Notes: generated by a model from the letters alone, not told the origin. Counted from the stretch's first letter, positions 18,712-28,281 are shown. The stretch: DNA of 64,000 nucleotides from an uncultured Bacilli bacterium (GCA_934131005.1 CAKOYV010000007.1:9503-73502); one strand, 5' to 3'. A program made the numbers and translations.

Positions 18712-19824
18712 TTATCCAGCAGCAGCAGCATCTTTATCATTCAAACTAAATTGAAGTTTCAAAGATATATCTCCACCTGAAGCATTATTTTCACAGTCAA
18801 CATCTTGTCCTTCAACCCAGAAATAAATTCTCACTTTTGTAATTGTATTAGGTGTTAAATCAAATAATTTTTCATATCCAGCAGCACCGGCCCATCCAGC
18901 TTTTGTTTTAATTCCTGGAACAACGCTTGCAAATTGTGTACCATTATCTGTTGCATTAGCTTTGCTTAATAGAACATCATTAGCGGTTGTAACTTCTGCT
19001 ATTGTACCAAAGTATGGAACTTGAGATTTTGAAGTTGCAGCTGTATAAGCATTACCACTATTTTCACTATTATAGTATGAATATGCATTAGAAATACCAG
19101 TCGTTGTATGAGCGTCATAGTTTGGCTCCCATACATAAATATTAGAAACATCTGTTGTTGTCAATGCTTGAATTTGGGCTAATTCCGAACCATTTTTAGT
19201 ACTTCCTTCATTGATAAAAGCAACACGTGAAGCATTTTGAGTTCCTAAATCTGAACCACCTGATTTAAATGTTACATCAGATGATTTTGTTAAATAAAGT
19301 GGTTTAGAATCTGCACCGTTATCATCTAGTCGAACAAATAAGTCAAACATAACAAAATGTCCATTTGTCCCAACATTTTCAGTATCTTTTACTGTATTAT
19401 CTTTTACTGTGCTAACATCTTTTGTTGTAAGAATGTATTGTCCTTTATTAGCGGTTGTATTACTTGTTTCTACTGTTCCCAACCACATACTTAAGTAACC
19501 ATTATTCAAAGATTTTGCAGCGGTTGATACTGGTTTTAAAGTCTTTGGCACTTGGTTAGTAGCAGCTGTATATGTATTAATCGCTCCTTCTATATCAGCA
19601 TTAGTAATAATAGATTTCCAATTAGTACCATCAACTGAAACCTGAATACCACCACTAGCAGCAACATTAACATCAATATCCTCAACTGTTACTGTTCTAT
19701 TAGAAGTAAACCAAGCATAGGTTGATGTACTAAGAATTATGCCAGTTATAATAAGTAGTAAAAGTAATAAAAATAATCTTTTTTTACTTCTTTTTGTATC
19801 TTCTTTTAATTCTTTCTTTTCCAT
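18712..19824 (-). CDS. Membrane-anchored surface protein, STYAWFT family
   Basis: 370 residues. A basic N-terminus precedes a membrane helix (17-34) and STYAWFTSNRTVTVEDI, the SipW-type signal boundary. The body is Ser/Thr/Ala/Asn-rich. Near the C-terminus is VRIYFWVEGQDVDCE followed by NNASGGDISLKLQF, shared almost exactly with the 348-aa neighbour and in weaker form with the 237-aa protein. A strong AAAAGGAG precedes the ATG. Composition (Ala-rich, few charged residues, one Cys) suits an abundant secreted structural protein. It is similar to the 348-aa paralogue along most of its length. Whether it forms fibres like TasA is inference. Confidence 0.72.
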   Translation of the reverse strand: MEKKELKEDTKRSKKRLFLLLLLLIITGIILSTSTYAWFTSNRTVTVEDIDVNVAASGGIQVSVDGTNWKSIITNADIEGAINTYTAATNQVPKTLKPVSTAAKSLNNGYLSMWLGTVETSNTTANKGQYILTTKDVSTVKDNTVKDTENVGTNGHFVMFDLFVRLDDNGADSKPLYLTKSSDVTFKSGGSDLGTQNASRVAFINEGSTKNGSELAQIQALTTTDVSNIYVWEPNYDAHTTTGISNAYSYYNSENSGNAYTAATSKSQVPYFGTIAEVTTANDVLLSKANATDNGTQFASVVPGIKTKAGWAGAAGYEKLFDLTPNTITKVRIYFWVEGQDVDCENNASGGDISLKLQFSLNDKDAAAAG

Positions 19825-19976
19825 TTTCTCTACTCCTTTTTATACATATTTGATTGAATAAATAGCAGGCCTATCTATTCCTATCATAAAATGATGATAT
19901 CATATTTCTCGACAAAATGCAACAAATTTTTCAGGATTTGATGGAAAAGTAATTATGATAAAATATTCAATTCAAT

Positions 19977-20154
19977 TACTACAAAGAATATTGTCCTGGC
20001 GAAAAAAACACCAATGAAAGACTTACTGGAATAATAAGATATTTTATTCTTAAAAGTTCTTTAATAGAAAGTATTAAGTTATAAGATTCCTCACGAAACA
20101 CTTAAAAAAGATTTTAACAATAAACCATTTTTCTCCAAATTTAATCACTTCTAA
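19977..20154 (+). pseudogene. IS30-type transposase remnant (C-terminal fragment)
   Basis: Frame 1 reads YYKEYCPGEKNTNERLTGII then RYFILKSSLIE. This fits the IS30 C-terminal pattern in which x-E-R-G-x-N-E-N-x-N-G-L-I-R-x-F/Y-x-P-K-G is conserved. After a frameshift, VLSYKIPHETLKKDFN matches the following N/S-Y-K-T-P-x-E element, ending with TAA at 20152-20154. It sits between two paralogous surface genes, and the bases on either side hold no other feature I can identify. Confidence 0.6.
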
Positions 20155-20334
20155 ATCCTTATATTCCATTTTTGAATTTTTAGCATTTTTAAACACTATT
20201 TCATAAACGTATTCTCTCAAAATGATAAAATCATTCAAAATGAAACAATTTTATAAAGAAACTATATAAAAAATTGAATTTGGTTATACCCCATGAAAAC
20301 TAACATTTATTTTTGAAAAATTCCCTTAAACACT

Positions 20335-21381
20335 TTAAGAAGGATTGGTACTAAATTCTAAAGCAAATGACAAATCACCTACTGAAGCATTATTTTCACA
20401 GTCAACATCTTGACCTTCTAACCAGAAGTATACTCTAACTTTAGTAATACCACTTGCAAGACTAATTAGTTTTTGATAAGCTGTACTACCTGTTGGTGTC
20501 ATAATATTGGGCATTACAGTAGAAAACTTGGTAGGATGTCTGGAAGCAAGAGAATCTTTTAAAGTTATGTTTTCGCTTTCACTAATTTCAGATTGAACCC
20601 CATCATAAGAGATATATTGAGCGTTTGTCTCACTAGTAATAATATTATAAACATCTTTTGCATTACTAATTCCTGTTTTAGTATGAGTATTATAATTTGG
20701 TTCCCATATATAAACGTTATCTTGATTAATAGTAGAAAGTGATTGAATAGTCGACGTGCTACTACCTGCACTAGTATTTCCTTCAACAACAAATGCAACT
20801 CGAACAGCATTCTCCGTTCCAGTACTAGTAGTCCCATTATAGGTAACGTTAGATTTACCTGTTAAGTATAGGTCTTTTGCCTCAGTAGTTTTTAAAAAGA
20901 TATCAAATACTACAAATTTGCCGTTAGATGTTTCACCACTACTTTCTGTTTCAGTACTTTTAGTTGATATTAAAATGTAATCTCCTCCACCATTTGATCT
21001 TACTTCTCCTAAATACATATTCATATGTCCTTGATTATCTAATGCTCCAATTGTAGATACTGGTTCTATCATTAGTGGAAGTTGGTTTACGCTCGATGGA
21101 TAAGTTGCTCTAGCAGCTACCAATTCATCTTGATCAATTCCTGCTTTCCAATTAATTCCATCAACAGATATTTCTAAGCTTCCTTTACTTTGAACTTTAA
21201 CATTTAGAGTTTCTACCTTAACCATTCGGTTAGTAGTAAACCAAGCATAAGTAGATGTTGCTAACATTACCCCTGTAATTAAGAGTAAAAACAATAAATA
21301 AACTACTCTCTTCTTATCAATAACTTCATCTGGTTCTTCTTCATAATAATATATTTTTCTTGTTCTAATCTTTCTTCCCAT
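20335..21381 (-). CDS. Membrane-anchored surface protein, STYAWFT paralogue
   Basis: 348 residues, a paralogue of the 370-aa protein. The cytoplasmic N-terminus is unusual (RKIYYYEEEPDEV), then a membrane helix (26-43) and ATSTYAWFTTNRMVKVETL. Shared blocks include EISVDGINWKAGI, NVYIWEPNYNTHTKTGISNA and the C-terminal YFWLEGQDVDCENNASVGDL. It lies 9 bases downstream of the 237-aa gene, so the two form an operon. Divergence from its neighbour is spread along the chain, which suggests an old duplication. Expected at the cell surface; function unproven. Confidence 0.72.
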   Translation of the reverse strand: MGRKIRTRKIYYYEEEPDEVIDKKRVVYLLFLLLITGVMLATSTYAWFTTNRMVKVETLNVKVQSKGSLEISVDGINWKAGIDQDELVAARATYPSSVNQLPLMIEPVSTIGALDNQGHMNMYLGEVRSNGGGDYILISTKSTETESSGETSNGKFVVFDIFLKTTEAKDLYLTGKSNVTYNGTTSTGTENAVRVAFVVEGNTSAGSSTSTIQSLSTINQDNVYIWEPNYNTHTKTGISNAKDVYNIITSETNAQYISYDGVQSEISESENITLKDSLASRHPTKFSTVMPNIMTPTGSTAYQKLISLASGITKVRVYFWLEGQDVDCENNASVGDLSFALEFSTNPS

Positions 21382-21390
21382 TATAGTCTC

Positions 21391-22104
21391 CTATTTCTTC
21401 TTTTTATTTTTATTAGTAATATGTTCATCCCTGATGTCTAAATGCATTTTAATTTCTCCTCCAATTAAAGCATCTACACAATCTGGATCATCTCCTTCAA
21501 TCCAGACCACAAGTGTATATTTATCTATTTCTCCCGGTTTAAAGTTTGCCCTTTGTCTTAATATTGGTGTTTTTTCTTTATAAAACTTTTCTGTTCCTGC
21601 TTCTGTTTGTTTAGTTACAGAGTTTTCTTTAGCATATACCACTTTTTCGCCATTTAAGATAACCATTATTCTAACTGCTTCATCAATATTTCTAATCACA
21701 TCATCAATAGTACATTCTACCCAATAGTTTACGGCTTCGCTACCTTCATTTTCTAAATAAAAGGTATAAGCAATATAATTTTCGCCATTGTGAGCCCCAT
21801 CTTTTTCGTCATTAATATTATCAGGAATCCATTTTACAGAAATATTATCCATTGAATCTATCTCTTTAGCATACAATCTATTTTTTATCTCTTTTTTCTC
21901 ATGATCTTCATATAATACTATTCCTTTATCAGCAGCAAAAGTCGGATCTAGAGTTATAGTAAAGTTTCCTCCATTATAAATAATTGCTAATATAATATAT
22001 AAAAAAGCAAAGATAATCATCAATACTAAAGATATTCTTTTTAGCCATTTATTTATTTTTTTTCTTCTTTCTAATCTATTGGCTTTCACTATTACACGAC
22101 TCAT
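21391..22104 (-). CDS. Membrane-anchored protein sharing the WxEGxDxDC motif
   Basis: 237 residues. A very basic N-terminus (9-22) precedes one membrane helix (23-42), then an extracellular domain. The C-terminal part has LVVWIEGDDPDCVDALIGGE then IKMHLDI, aligning with the W-x-E-G-x-D-x-D-C...G-G-x-I-x-x-x-L segment of the two STYAWFT proteins. Here the helix is followed by NGGNFTITLDP rather than a T-Y-A site, so it may stay uncleaved as a membrane-anchored base or assembly factor. It leads the operon with the 348-aa gene and is followed by a Lys-rich C-terminus. Confidence 0.62.
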   Translation of the reverse strand: MSRVIVKANRLERRKKINKWLKRISLVLMIIFAFLYIILAIIYNGGNFTITLDPTFAADKGIVLYEDHEKKEIKNRLYAKEIDSMDNISVKWIPDNINDEKDGAHNGENYIAYTFYLENEGSEAVNYWVECTIDDVIRNIDEAVRIMVILNGEKVVYAKENSVTKQTEAGTEKFYKEKTPILRQRANFKPGEIDKYTLVVWIEGDDPDCVDALIGGEIKMHLDIRDEHITNKNKKKK

Positions 22105-22160
22105 TGTACCACCCTACTCTATCCATATTTTATTTTATCATAATTATCTATTATCTGCAA

Positions 22161-22189
22161 TTGAATTTTTTTAAATATTTTGATATAAT
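22161..22189 (+). promoter_or_regulatory. Promoter for the 211-aa surface gene
   Basis: TTGAAT (-35, 22161-22166), 17-base spacer, TATAAT (-10, 22184-22189), followed by AAAGGAGG and the ATG at 22215. It is oriented opposite to the 237-aa gene, whose start lies 110 bases away. Confidence 0.65.
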
Positions 22190-22214
22190 ACATATAAAAT
22201 AAAGGAGGATTACT

Positions 22215-22850
22215 ATGCCTTATATATCAAAGAAAGCGAAGAGAAATAAATTAATATTACTATTATGTCTTATTGTTATGGTGATTTTATCCATATTTTG
22301 CATAAAGGATACTTATGCTAAATATATTACTACTACTACAGGAGATGCCGATATTTCTGTTGCAAGATGGAAGATACTTGTTAATAATAAAGATATTACT
22401 TCTGAAAAAGAAATATCTAATGTTATTACTCCAATTTTTGCTGGTAATGATGATATAGCTCCTTCAGTTATTGCGCCTACAACAGAGGGATATTTTGATT
22501 TAATTATTGATGCAAGTGATACAGATGTATCTTTAAAATATGAGATAACTACTTCAGATAATAAAGATAGCATAGTTCGTGATTTAGTTATTTCTGGTTA
22601 TTCTTTAAATGATGGTAATAGACAAAATATCATTAATTCAAATAATCAAATTAAAATAGAGGACAAGATATTATATAATAGTACTAATAAAAAAGTTAAG
22701 TTAAGAGTTTATTTAAAGTGGAACGACGATGAAAAAAATGGAGCTTCAATGGATAATAAAGCGGATACTAAGGCTGCTAATACTACAGGGGGAACAGCAA
22801 AAGTTAATGTTAATTTAAAATTTACACAACTTCCTAATACAAGTAAGTAG
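22215..22850 (+). CDS. SipW-type secreted TasA-like protein
   Basis: 211 residues. A basic start, a membrane segment (12-30) and KDTYAKYITTTTGDADISVARW form a textbook SipW-type signal: T-Y-A-K-Y then D-I-S-V-A. The segment ARWKILVNNKDIT, a central DASDTDVSLKYEIT and the C-terminal ADTKAANTTGG then NVNLKFTQLP match the 199-aa protein encoded beside SipW, so it is a distant paralogue placed 15 kb away. It has its own promoter and a strong AAAGGAGG, and ends at a hairpin terminator. Probably exported by the single intact SipW. Confidence 0.75.
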   Translation: MPYISKKAKRNKLILLLCLIVMVILSIFCIKDTYAKYITTTTGDADISVARWKILVNNKDITSEKEISNVITPIFAGNDDIAPSVIAPTTEGYFDLIIDASDTDVSLKYEITTSDNKDSIVRDLVISGYSLNDGNRQNIINSNNQIKIEDKILYNSTNKKVKLRVYLKWNDDEKNGASMDNKADTKAANTTGGTAKVNVNLKFTQLPNTSK

Positions 22851-22893
22851 CTTTTAAAAAATACTTCTATAGAATTTAGAACTCTATAATATT

Positions 22894-22927
22894 TAGTGGG
22901 TGCAAATATAACACTCACTATTTTATT
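22894..22927 (+). terminator. Rho-independent terminator of the 211-aa gene
   Basis: TAGTGGGTG (22894-22902) pairs with CACTCACTA (22912-22920) with one G-U pair, a 9-base loop, then TTTTATTA. Confidence 0.6.
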
Positions 22928-22937
22928 ACATTAAAAA

Positions 22938-23383
22938 GTGACTGGATTTATGACTCAATCTGACGTCGTTAATCACCTAATAAATATAACACCTCAACTG
23001 AAAGAAACATATGAAATGTATCAAAGCATCTTATATTCATTAAAAAATAATGACTATAAACAATTAGAAATAGCCCTAAATTGTAAAAATAACAAATTAT
23101 CAAGTTATATGAAAGCTGCTATTCAAACTTAAAAAAAGTATTTACCATATATTAAAAATACATTATCTAATCCATATAGTAATAGTTTTGTTGAAGGAAA
23201 TAATAACTTTATAAAAGTATTAAAAAAAATAGCATTTGGCTTTAGAGATTTTAGAAGATCCAAAGCAAGAATAATGATATGTAAAAATTTATTGAATATC
23301 AAAAAAAGCCAACACATTTTAGTATTGACTTATTTAAATTTCTTTATCAAAATTTTAGATACACCACTATTTGACAAAGAACC
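22938..23383 (+). pseudogene. ISL3-family transposase remnant with its right end
   Basis: The frame gives LKETYEMYQSILYSLKNND, a TAA at 23130, then NPYSNSFVEGNNNFIKVLKK and IAFGFRDFRRSKARIMI, the C-terminal S-N-x-x-x-E-G-x-N-N-x-I-K-x-x-K-R-x-x-F-G-F/Y block of ISL3 transposases. The bases CCACTATTTGACAAAGAACC (23364-23383) resemble the terminal inverted repeat of ISL3 elements. The N-terminal two-thirds are gone and no left end was found. Confidence 0.7.
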
Positions 23384-23415
23384 GTAATCTCTGTATACTT
23401 TTTCAGCAGTCTCAA

Positions 23416-24054
23416 TCATTTTCTTTTTTTAAACGCCTCAAATCTATTAATCTTAACGCCCAATTTTACAAATTTCTTCTCATATTCCGTCATAATATTC
23501 AGACTAACATCACTACTATGCAAATCATGAGTAATACTAGAAAAAGAATATCCCCAATCACGTAGACTATCAAGAGAATAAGCAAACAAATCATTATTAT
23601 CTGTCTTCATAATAATATGATTATCTGTCTTAAAAACACTATCATACTTAAAAAGAAAAATAGGACTAGTAAGACGTCTTTTAGCATGTCTATCCTTAGG
23701 CCATGGATCAGAAAAATTCAAATAAATAGTATCAACTTCAGAAGAAAAAACCTCATCTATCATCATTGCATCCATACGAATAAGACGTAAATTTGAAATA
23801 TCTAACTCTTGAGATTTTTGAATAGCCCTTACAATAACACTATCATATTTTTCTATTCCAATAAAATTAACATCAGGATATTTAAGAGCATTTTCTATTA
23901 TAAAATCTCCCTTACCCATACCAATTTCTATTTTAATAGGATTATCATTTCCAAAAACATTAGCCCATTTTCCTTTATTATCTCTTGGATTAGGAACATA
24001 ATACTTCCCAACTTCTATTATCTCTTCTGCACCTTTAACATGTTTTAATCTCAT
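23416..24054 (-). CDS. trmB: tRNA (guanine-N7-)-methyltransferase
   Basis: 212 residues, full length for the family. Methylates G46 in the variable loop of tRNAs using S-adenosylmethionine. The SAM-binding segment is IEIGMGKGDF (42-51), followed by FIGIEKYDSVIVRA, and the catalytic NFSDPWPKDRHAKRR sits at about 112-126. It ends in TGA, which shows that UGA is a stop in this genome. It is the last of a tight minus-strand run scpA-scpB-phosphorylase-trmB, 11 bases after the phosphorylase gene. Confidence 0.93.
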   Translation of the reverse strand: MRLKHVKGAEEIIEVGKYYVPNPRDNKGKWANVFGNDNPIKIEIGMGKGDFIIENALKYPDVNFIGIEKYDSVIVRAIQKSQELDISNLRLIRMDAMMIDEVFSSEVDTIYLNFSDPWPKDRHAKRRLTSPIFLFKYDSVFKTDNHIIMKTDNNDLFAYSLDSLRDWGYSFSSITHDLHSSDVSLNIMTEYEKKFVKLGVKINRFEAFKKRK

Positions 24055-24065
24055 AATATCTCCCC

Positions 24066-25340
24066 CTATTCAGAAATAACTTTATATATAAGTTTTACCT
24101 CTTCTGGCTTTTTTTGACCAACCTTAAAGATAGGCATATTCATAACACTAGCCTTCAAGCTCTTTTTAGTATAAAGTGTCATTAAAATATCTCCTCTTTT
24201 TACATAATCACCAATATTTTTATTAATAACAATACCAGCACCATAATCAATTTGGCTATCCATATTCTCACGACCAGCACCAAGATGCATTGATAACTTT
24301 CCTAACTCCAAAGCATTAATATCTTGTAAATATCCATCCTTAGGACTCTTAAGTTCATACTTATTACTACTAAGAGATAAACCATCAATATCTCCACCTT
24401 GATATTTAACAAACTCTAAAAATTTCTTATATCCTAGTCCATTATCAAGCTTCTCACAAACCATACTGCGAGCTTCTTTATAACTAATATCAAGACCTAA
24501 TTTTACCATATAGCTAGCAAGTTCTATACATAGGAAACGCAATGGACCATCACTTTTTCCTTTTAAAACATCTTGGGCTTCCATAACTTCTAGAGCATTA
24601 CCAACATTATGACCAAGTGGAATATCCATATTAGTAAGTAAACATACAACCTTAATATCATTAGCCTTACCAATCTTAATCATCAAACTAGCAAGCTTTT
24701 TAGCATCATCTAAATTCTTAATCAAAGCACCAGACCCAACTTTAACATCAATAACTAAATTATGAGCTCCACTAGCAATCTTTTTACTCATGATAGAAGA
24801 AGCTATTAAAGCAATTGATTCAACCGTACCAGTAACATCCCTTAGAGCATATATCTTTTTATCAGCTGGTACTAAATTATTAGTTTGACTAACTATAGCC
24901 ATCCCAATATCAGTTACCTCCCTAAAAAATTCATCACTATCAAGCTTAGTTCTAAAACCAGGAATAGATTCTAACTTATCAATCGTACCACCAGTATATC
25001 CTAATCCACGACCACTCATCTTAGCAACATTAACACCACATGCTGCAACAAGAGGTGCCACTATCATTGTCGTCTTATCACCAATACCACCCGTAGAATG
25101 CTTATCAACAACACGCCCAAACTTAGACATATCCATTCCTTCACCACTAGCAAGCATATACTTAGTAAGAGAAAATATCTCATTATCAGTCATTCCCTTT
25201 ATAACAATTGCCATAAGCAAACTACTCATTTGATAATCATAAATCTTACCATTCATATAATTTTCAATAATAAATTTAATTTCCTTATCACTAAGAATTA
25301 ATCCCATTCTTTTCTTATTTATTAACTCAACTATATCCAT
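24066..25340 (-). CDS. pdp: Pyrimidine-nucleoside phosphorylase
   Basis: 424 residues. Reversibly phosphorolyses thymidine, deoxyuridine and uridine to base and (deoxy)ribose-1-phosphate for salvage. The phosphate-binding KHSTGGIGDKT is at 80-90 and the family signature SGRGLGYTGGTIDKLESIPG at 109-128. The C-terminal lipoyl-like alpha/beta domain (about 330-424) is complete. The gene could be called deoA instead, since sequence alone does not separate the two specificities. It lies between scpB and trmB (16 and 11 bases), an arrangement that suggests co-transcription. Confidence 0.9.
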   Translation of the reverse strand: MDIVELINKKRMGLILSDKEIKFIIENYMNGKIYDYQMSSLLMAIVIKGMTDNEIFSLTKYMLASGEGMDMSKFGRVVDKHSTGGIGDKTTMIVAPLVAACGVNVAKMSGRGLGYTGGTIDKLESIPGFRTKLDSDEFFREVTDIGMAIVSQTNNLVPADKKIYALRDVTGTVESIALIASSIMSKKIASGAHNLVIDVKVGSGALIKNLDDAKKLASLMIKIGKANDIKVVCLLTNMDIPLGHNVGNALEVMEAQDVLKGKSDGPLRFLCIELASYMVKLGLDISYKEARSMVCEKLDNGLGYKKFLEFVKYQGGDIDGLSLSSNKYELKSPKDGYLQDINALELGKLSMHLGAGRENMDSQIDYGAGIVINKNIGDYVKRGDILMTLYTKKSLKASVMNMPIFKVGQKKPEEVKLIYKVISE

Positions 25341-25356
25341 ATATTTATCTTCCCTC

Positions 25357-25920
25357 TTATTCTTCTATTATTTCTACATACTTAGATTTAAATAAATCCT
25401 TCTCTTCATCTATTTCACTTGTTATATCTTCTAATTTAGGTAACTCATCACGAGAAGATAGACCAAAATAATCTAAAAAATCATCTGTTGTCTTATATAA
25501 AAGAGGCCTACCAGGACTATCACTCTTACCTACATCCTTAATTAATCCTTGTGCAACTAACTTTCTTATTACATAAACAGAATCAACCCCACGCATCTCA
25601 TCAATTTGCATTCTTGTAACAGGCTCATTATAAGCAATAATAGCCAAAACCTCTAATGCAGCTTGTGATAAAACATGACTACCAGGACTATCAATAAGTC
25701 TTGCAAAATACTTACGATGCTCCTCTTTCGTAGTAAGTTTAAAAGTATTACCTAAATATCTAAGTCTAACACCACGATTATTTTTCTCATAATCCATCTT
25801 CAAATTATATACAAGTTCCTTAGCCACCTCTTCAGATACCTCTAAAACATGACAAACATCACGAAGTGATAACCCATCATCTCCCGCAACATATAATAAA
25901 CCTTCTAATACACCTTCCAT
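25357..25920 (-). CDS. scpB: Segregation and condensation protein B
   Basis: 187 residues, the usual size. ScpB dimerises and binds ScpA to form the kleisin complex on SMC that compacts and segregates the chromosome. Two winged-helix domains are recognisable; the region LSQAALEVLAIIAYNEPVTR then IDEMRGVDSVYVIRKL (about 94-133) is the most conserved block. The acidic tail is typical. It begins 16 bases after the scpA stop. Confidence 0.93.
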   Translation of the reverse strand: MEGVLEGLLYVAGDDGLSLRDVCHVLEVSEEVAKELVYNLKMDYEKNNRGVRLRYLGNTFKLTTKEEHRKYFARLIDSPGSHVLSQAALEVLAIIAYNEPVTRMQIDEMRGVDSVYVIRKLVAQGLIKDVGKSDSPGRPLLYKTTDDFLDYFGLSSRDELPKLEDITSEIDEEKDLFKSKYVEIIEE

Positions 25921-25936
25921 AACATCACATCCATCT

Positions 25937-26662
25937 CTACTCTGAAATAAGCTCTACATATATATTAGCAAAATTACCTGCCTGAAGAATAGTAATATCA
26001 CCCTCACGAGCAAGCTCTAAAATTGACATAAACGTAACAACAATATAACTTCTACTATATATAGAAAACAAATCTCTAAACTCAGCCTTTTTATTTATAC
26101 GAAGATAATTCCTAATATCACTCTTACGCTTCTTAACACTATATTCCTTATTAGTAATCTTAGTGTTAAGTGGCTTCTCCTTATCCTTTCTTTCTAAGAA
26201 CTTATAAAAAGCACTAACCAAATCATCAATCGAAATATCCGTATCATTAACAAGCTTCCTATCAGCAATATCCTCTATCTTAGACGGTGCTTTCGTATAA
26301 ATCTTCTTACGATCTAACTCCATTTTCTTAAAATTATGCGAAACACTCTTATATTTTTCATATTCAACAAGCCTATTAATTAAATTATCACGACTAACTT
26401 CTTCTTCCTCATCGCAAGATACCAAAACCTGTTTCTGAGGCAATAAAGAATTAGACTTAATCAACATAAGCTCACTAGCCATAACCAAATACTCAGATGC
26501 AACAACTATATCCATAGCCTCCATCTGATGTATATAATCCAAATATTGCTTAGTAATAACATCAATTGAAATATCATAAATATCAATATTAGCTTCCTTA
26601 ATTAAATGTAACAATAAATCTAGTGGCCCCTCAAATTCATCAATCTTTATCTTATATTGCAT
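25937..26662 (-). CDS. scpA: Segregation and condensation protein A (kleisin)
   Basis: 241 residues. The N-terminal YKIKIDEFEGPLDLLLHLI and the winged-helix C-terminus FMSILELAREGDI are the kleisin signatures that contact the SMC neck and head. The ATG at 26662 follows GGGAGTG; a TTG one codon earlier is less likely. First gene of the scpA-scpB-pdp-trmB run. The 200 bases upstream (26666-26864) hold only AT-rich sequence with possible TATACT elements. Confidence 0.92.
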   Translation of the reverse strand: MQYKIKIDEFEGPLDLLLHLIKEANIDIYDISIDVITKQYLDYIHQMEAMDIVVASEYLVMASELMLIKSNSLLPQKQVLVSCDEEEEVSRDNLINRLVEYEKYKSVSHNFKKMELDRKKIYTKAPSKIEDIADRKLVNDTDISIDDLVSAFYKFLERKDKEKPLNTKITNKEYSVKKRKSDIRNYLRINKKAEFRDLFSIYSRSYIVVTFMSILELAREGDITILQAGNFANIYVELISE

Positions 26663-26864
26663 CAAAAAACACTCCCATACTTATAAAAGTATACCATAAT
26701 AAAAAAAGAAAAAAAAGTCTTTTTTTACCTAAAAATCAATTCTAAATATAACTTTAAAAATAAAATCTAAATCACACCCAAATTTATCTTTTTTAATATA
26801 TCAATCGATAAATCATATCCCAACAAAAAAAGATAAACAGCCGACCTAACCATCTATCTTCCAA

Positions 26865-28281
26865 TTATTTTATTAAAGTTATTCTAGCATAACCATTCCC
26901 CTTTTTAGCATACCCACTAATTGCATCATCAGATACATTAGTGGTAGATATAGTTTTAGTATCCTCCGCAGCAGATTCAAGGCAATTATAGCAATACATA
27001 ACTTTATTAGTTAAAAGTGAATTCCCTATATAACCAGAACCACCGCCTCCGCCACCTGCTAAATCAGAAGAACCGCCTCCATAAAAACCAATTCCACCTT
27101 GCCCGCCACCATCACCGCCACTAGTTTTCCCGCCTACTCCAAACATACCATTTTTAATAGAAACAGTGCTACTTCGAGAATCTATAGCCGTAGATTGGCC
27201 ACCACTTACTTGGCTTCCACCCATAGCAGTAGGAATAATAGATTGCCAATCAACTATATCATTTTTTAAAAAACCTTGAGCCCCAGAATTTCCAATATAA
27301 CCACCACCTGAACCACCAATTCCATCATACCATTCAGAACCACCACCACCACCTGATACAATTAATATTTTTGATAAATCATTTTCAAAATTATTCAAAG
27401 TATCTGATTCAGTAGTTATATATGTGGCACCTCCGCCACCCGGTGCTGTACCCCCTCCATGATCATTTTCTGAAAATCTTCCAACATTTACAAAAATATT
27501 CCCATATTCCAATGATACATTACCATTGGAATAACCACCTACTCCACCTTCTATTTTATTATTATCCCAACCTCCACCTTGTGCACCCCAAGTTTCTAAT
27601 TTATAATCACCACTTACTGGTACAACAAAATCTTGCTCTCTACCTACATAATCAAAATCGATTGTTTCAATACTAACATTTTCATTACTAGAAACTTCTT
27701 CACTACCTATAGTTGATGATTGTTCACTAGTCGCATAAATATATCCTGAAAAACTTTTATTATCAAACTGACCATTAGATATTTCTGAATCTATCCATAA
27801 ATAAACTTGATAGCTTTTAGGATTACTAGTTAAAGGAACTACTGCTAATAAACTATCTCCTTTAGTTGTAATAGTTCCATTATATTCAATTTTATCTTCC
27901 GTTATTAATTTATATTTCAAAGCTTTAATACTCTCTATAAGTGCTGTTATACTATCATTAACATGCAAATAAATATTCACATAACTATAAATCTTACAAT
28001 CCTCACTTTGAGATAAAGTAATCGTACTCTTAGCCCCTTCTAAATAATTAGTTGTACTACTAAGATTACTAGCATTTATCTCTTCTCCCTGATAATTTAT
28101 TCCATTACACTTAGCACTTCCAGCAACAGAAGTATTTTTTTTCATCTCTAAATATGCATAAGTTCCACTAGTTACCAAAACTGCATAGCAAAATATTCCT
28201 GCAATTATTAAGCCAATTCTCTTTAATTTAAGACTTTTGACCCCCCCCCGAATTAACTTTTAGTTTATAATTATTTTTCAT
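26865..28281 (-). CDS. Phase-variable Gly-rich surface protein, copy 1 (frame OFF)
   Basis: The ATG at 28279-28281 follows AAGAGG and encodes MKNNYKLKVNS, then runs through nine G (28241-28249) and stops after a few codons. Removing one G (or adding two) joins it to a 471-residue frame with a signal helix (LKLKRIGLIIAGIFCYAVL), TSGTYAYLEMKK, and the whole body. The N-domain (about 45-190) includes LWIDSEISNG; the C-domain is a glycine-rich module starting FDYVGREQDF and TWGAQGG, with GGGGGSG runs, a CYNC pair and ending NGYARITLIK, as in ALK-type glycine-rich domains. As sequenced, the product would not be made unless the tract slips. An internal TTG start would cut off the signal helix. Confidence 0.78.
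28241..28249 (-). repeat. Poly-G9 tract, copy 1
   Basis: Nine consecutive G on the coding strand (C on the plus strand) at codons 11-14 of the surface gene. Eight or eleven G would put the ATG in frame with the signal peptide. Confidence 0.9.

Noticed and set aside
22313..22573. Minus-strand ORFs opposite the 211-aa surface gene
   Set aside because: Antisense shadows; the plus-strand gene has a promoter, ribosome-binding site, signal peptide and terminator.
26865..28178. Internal TTG start for the Gly-rich surface genes (for example at 28178)
   Set aside because: It removes the signal helix and has no ribosome-binding site; the upstream ATG with AAGAGG is conserved in all three copies, so a frameshift at the G tract is the better reading.
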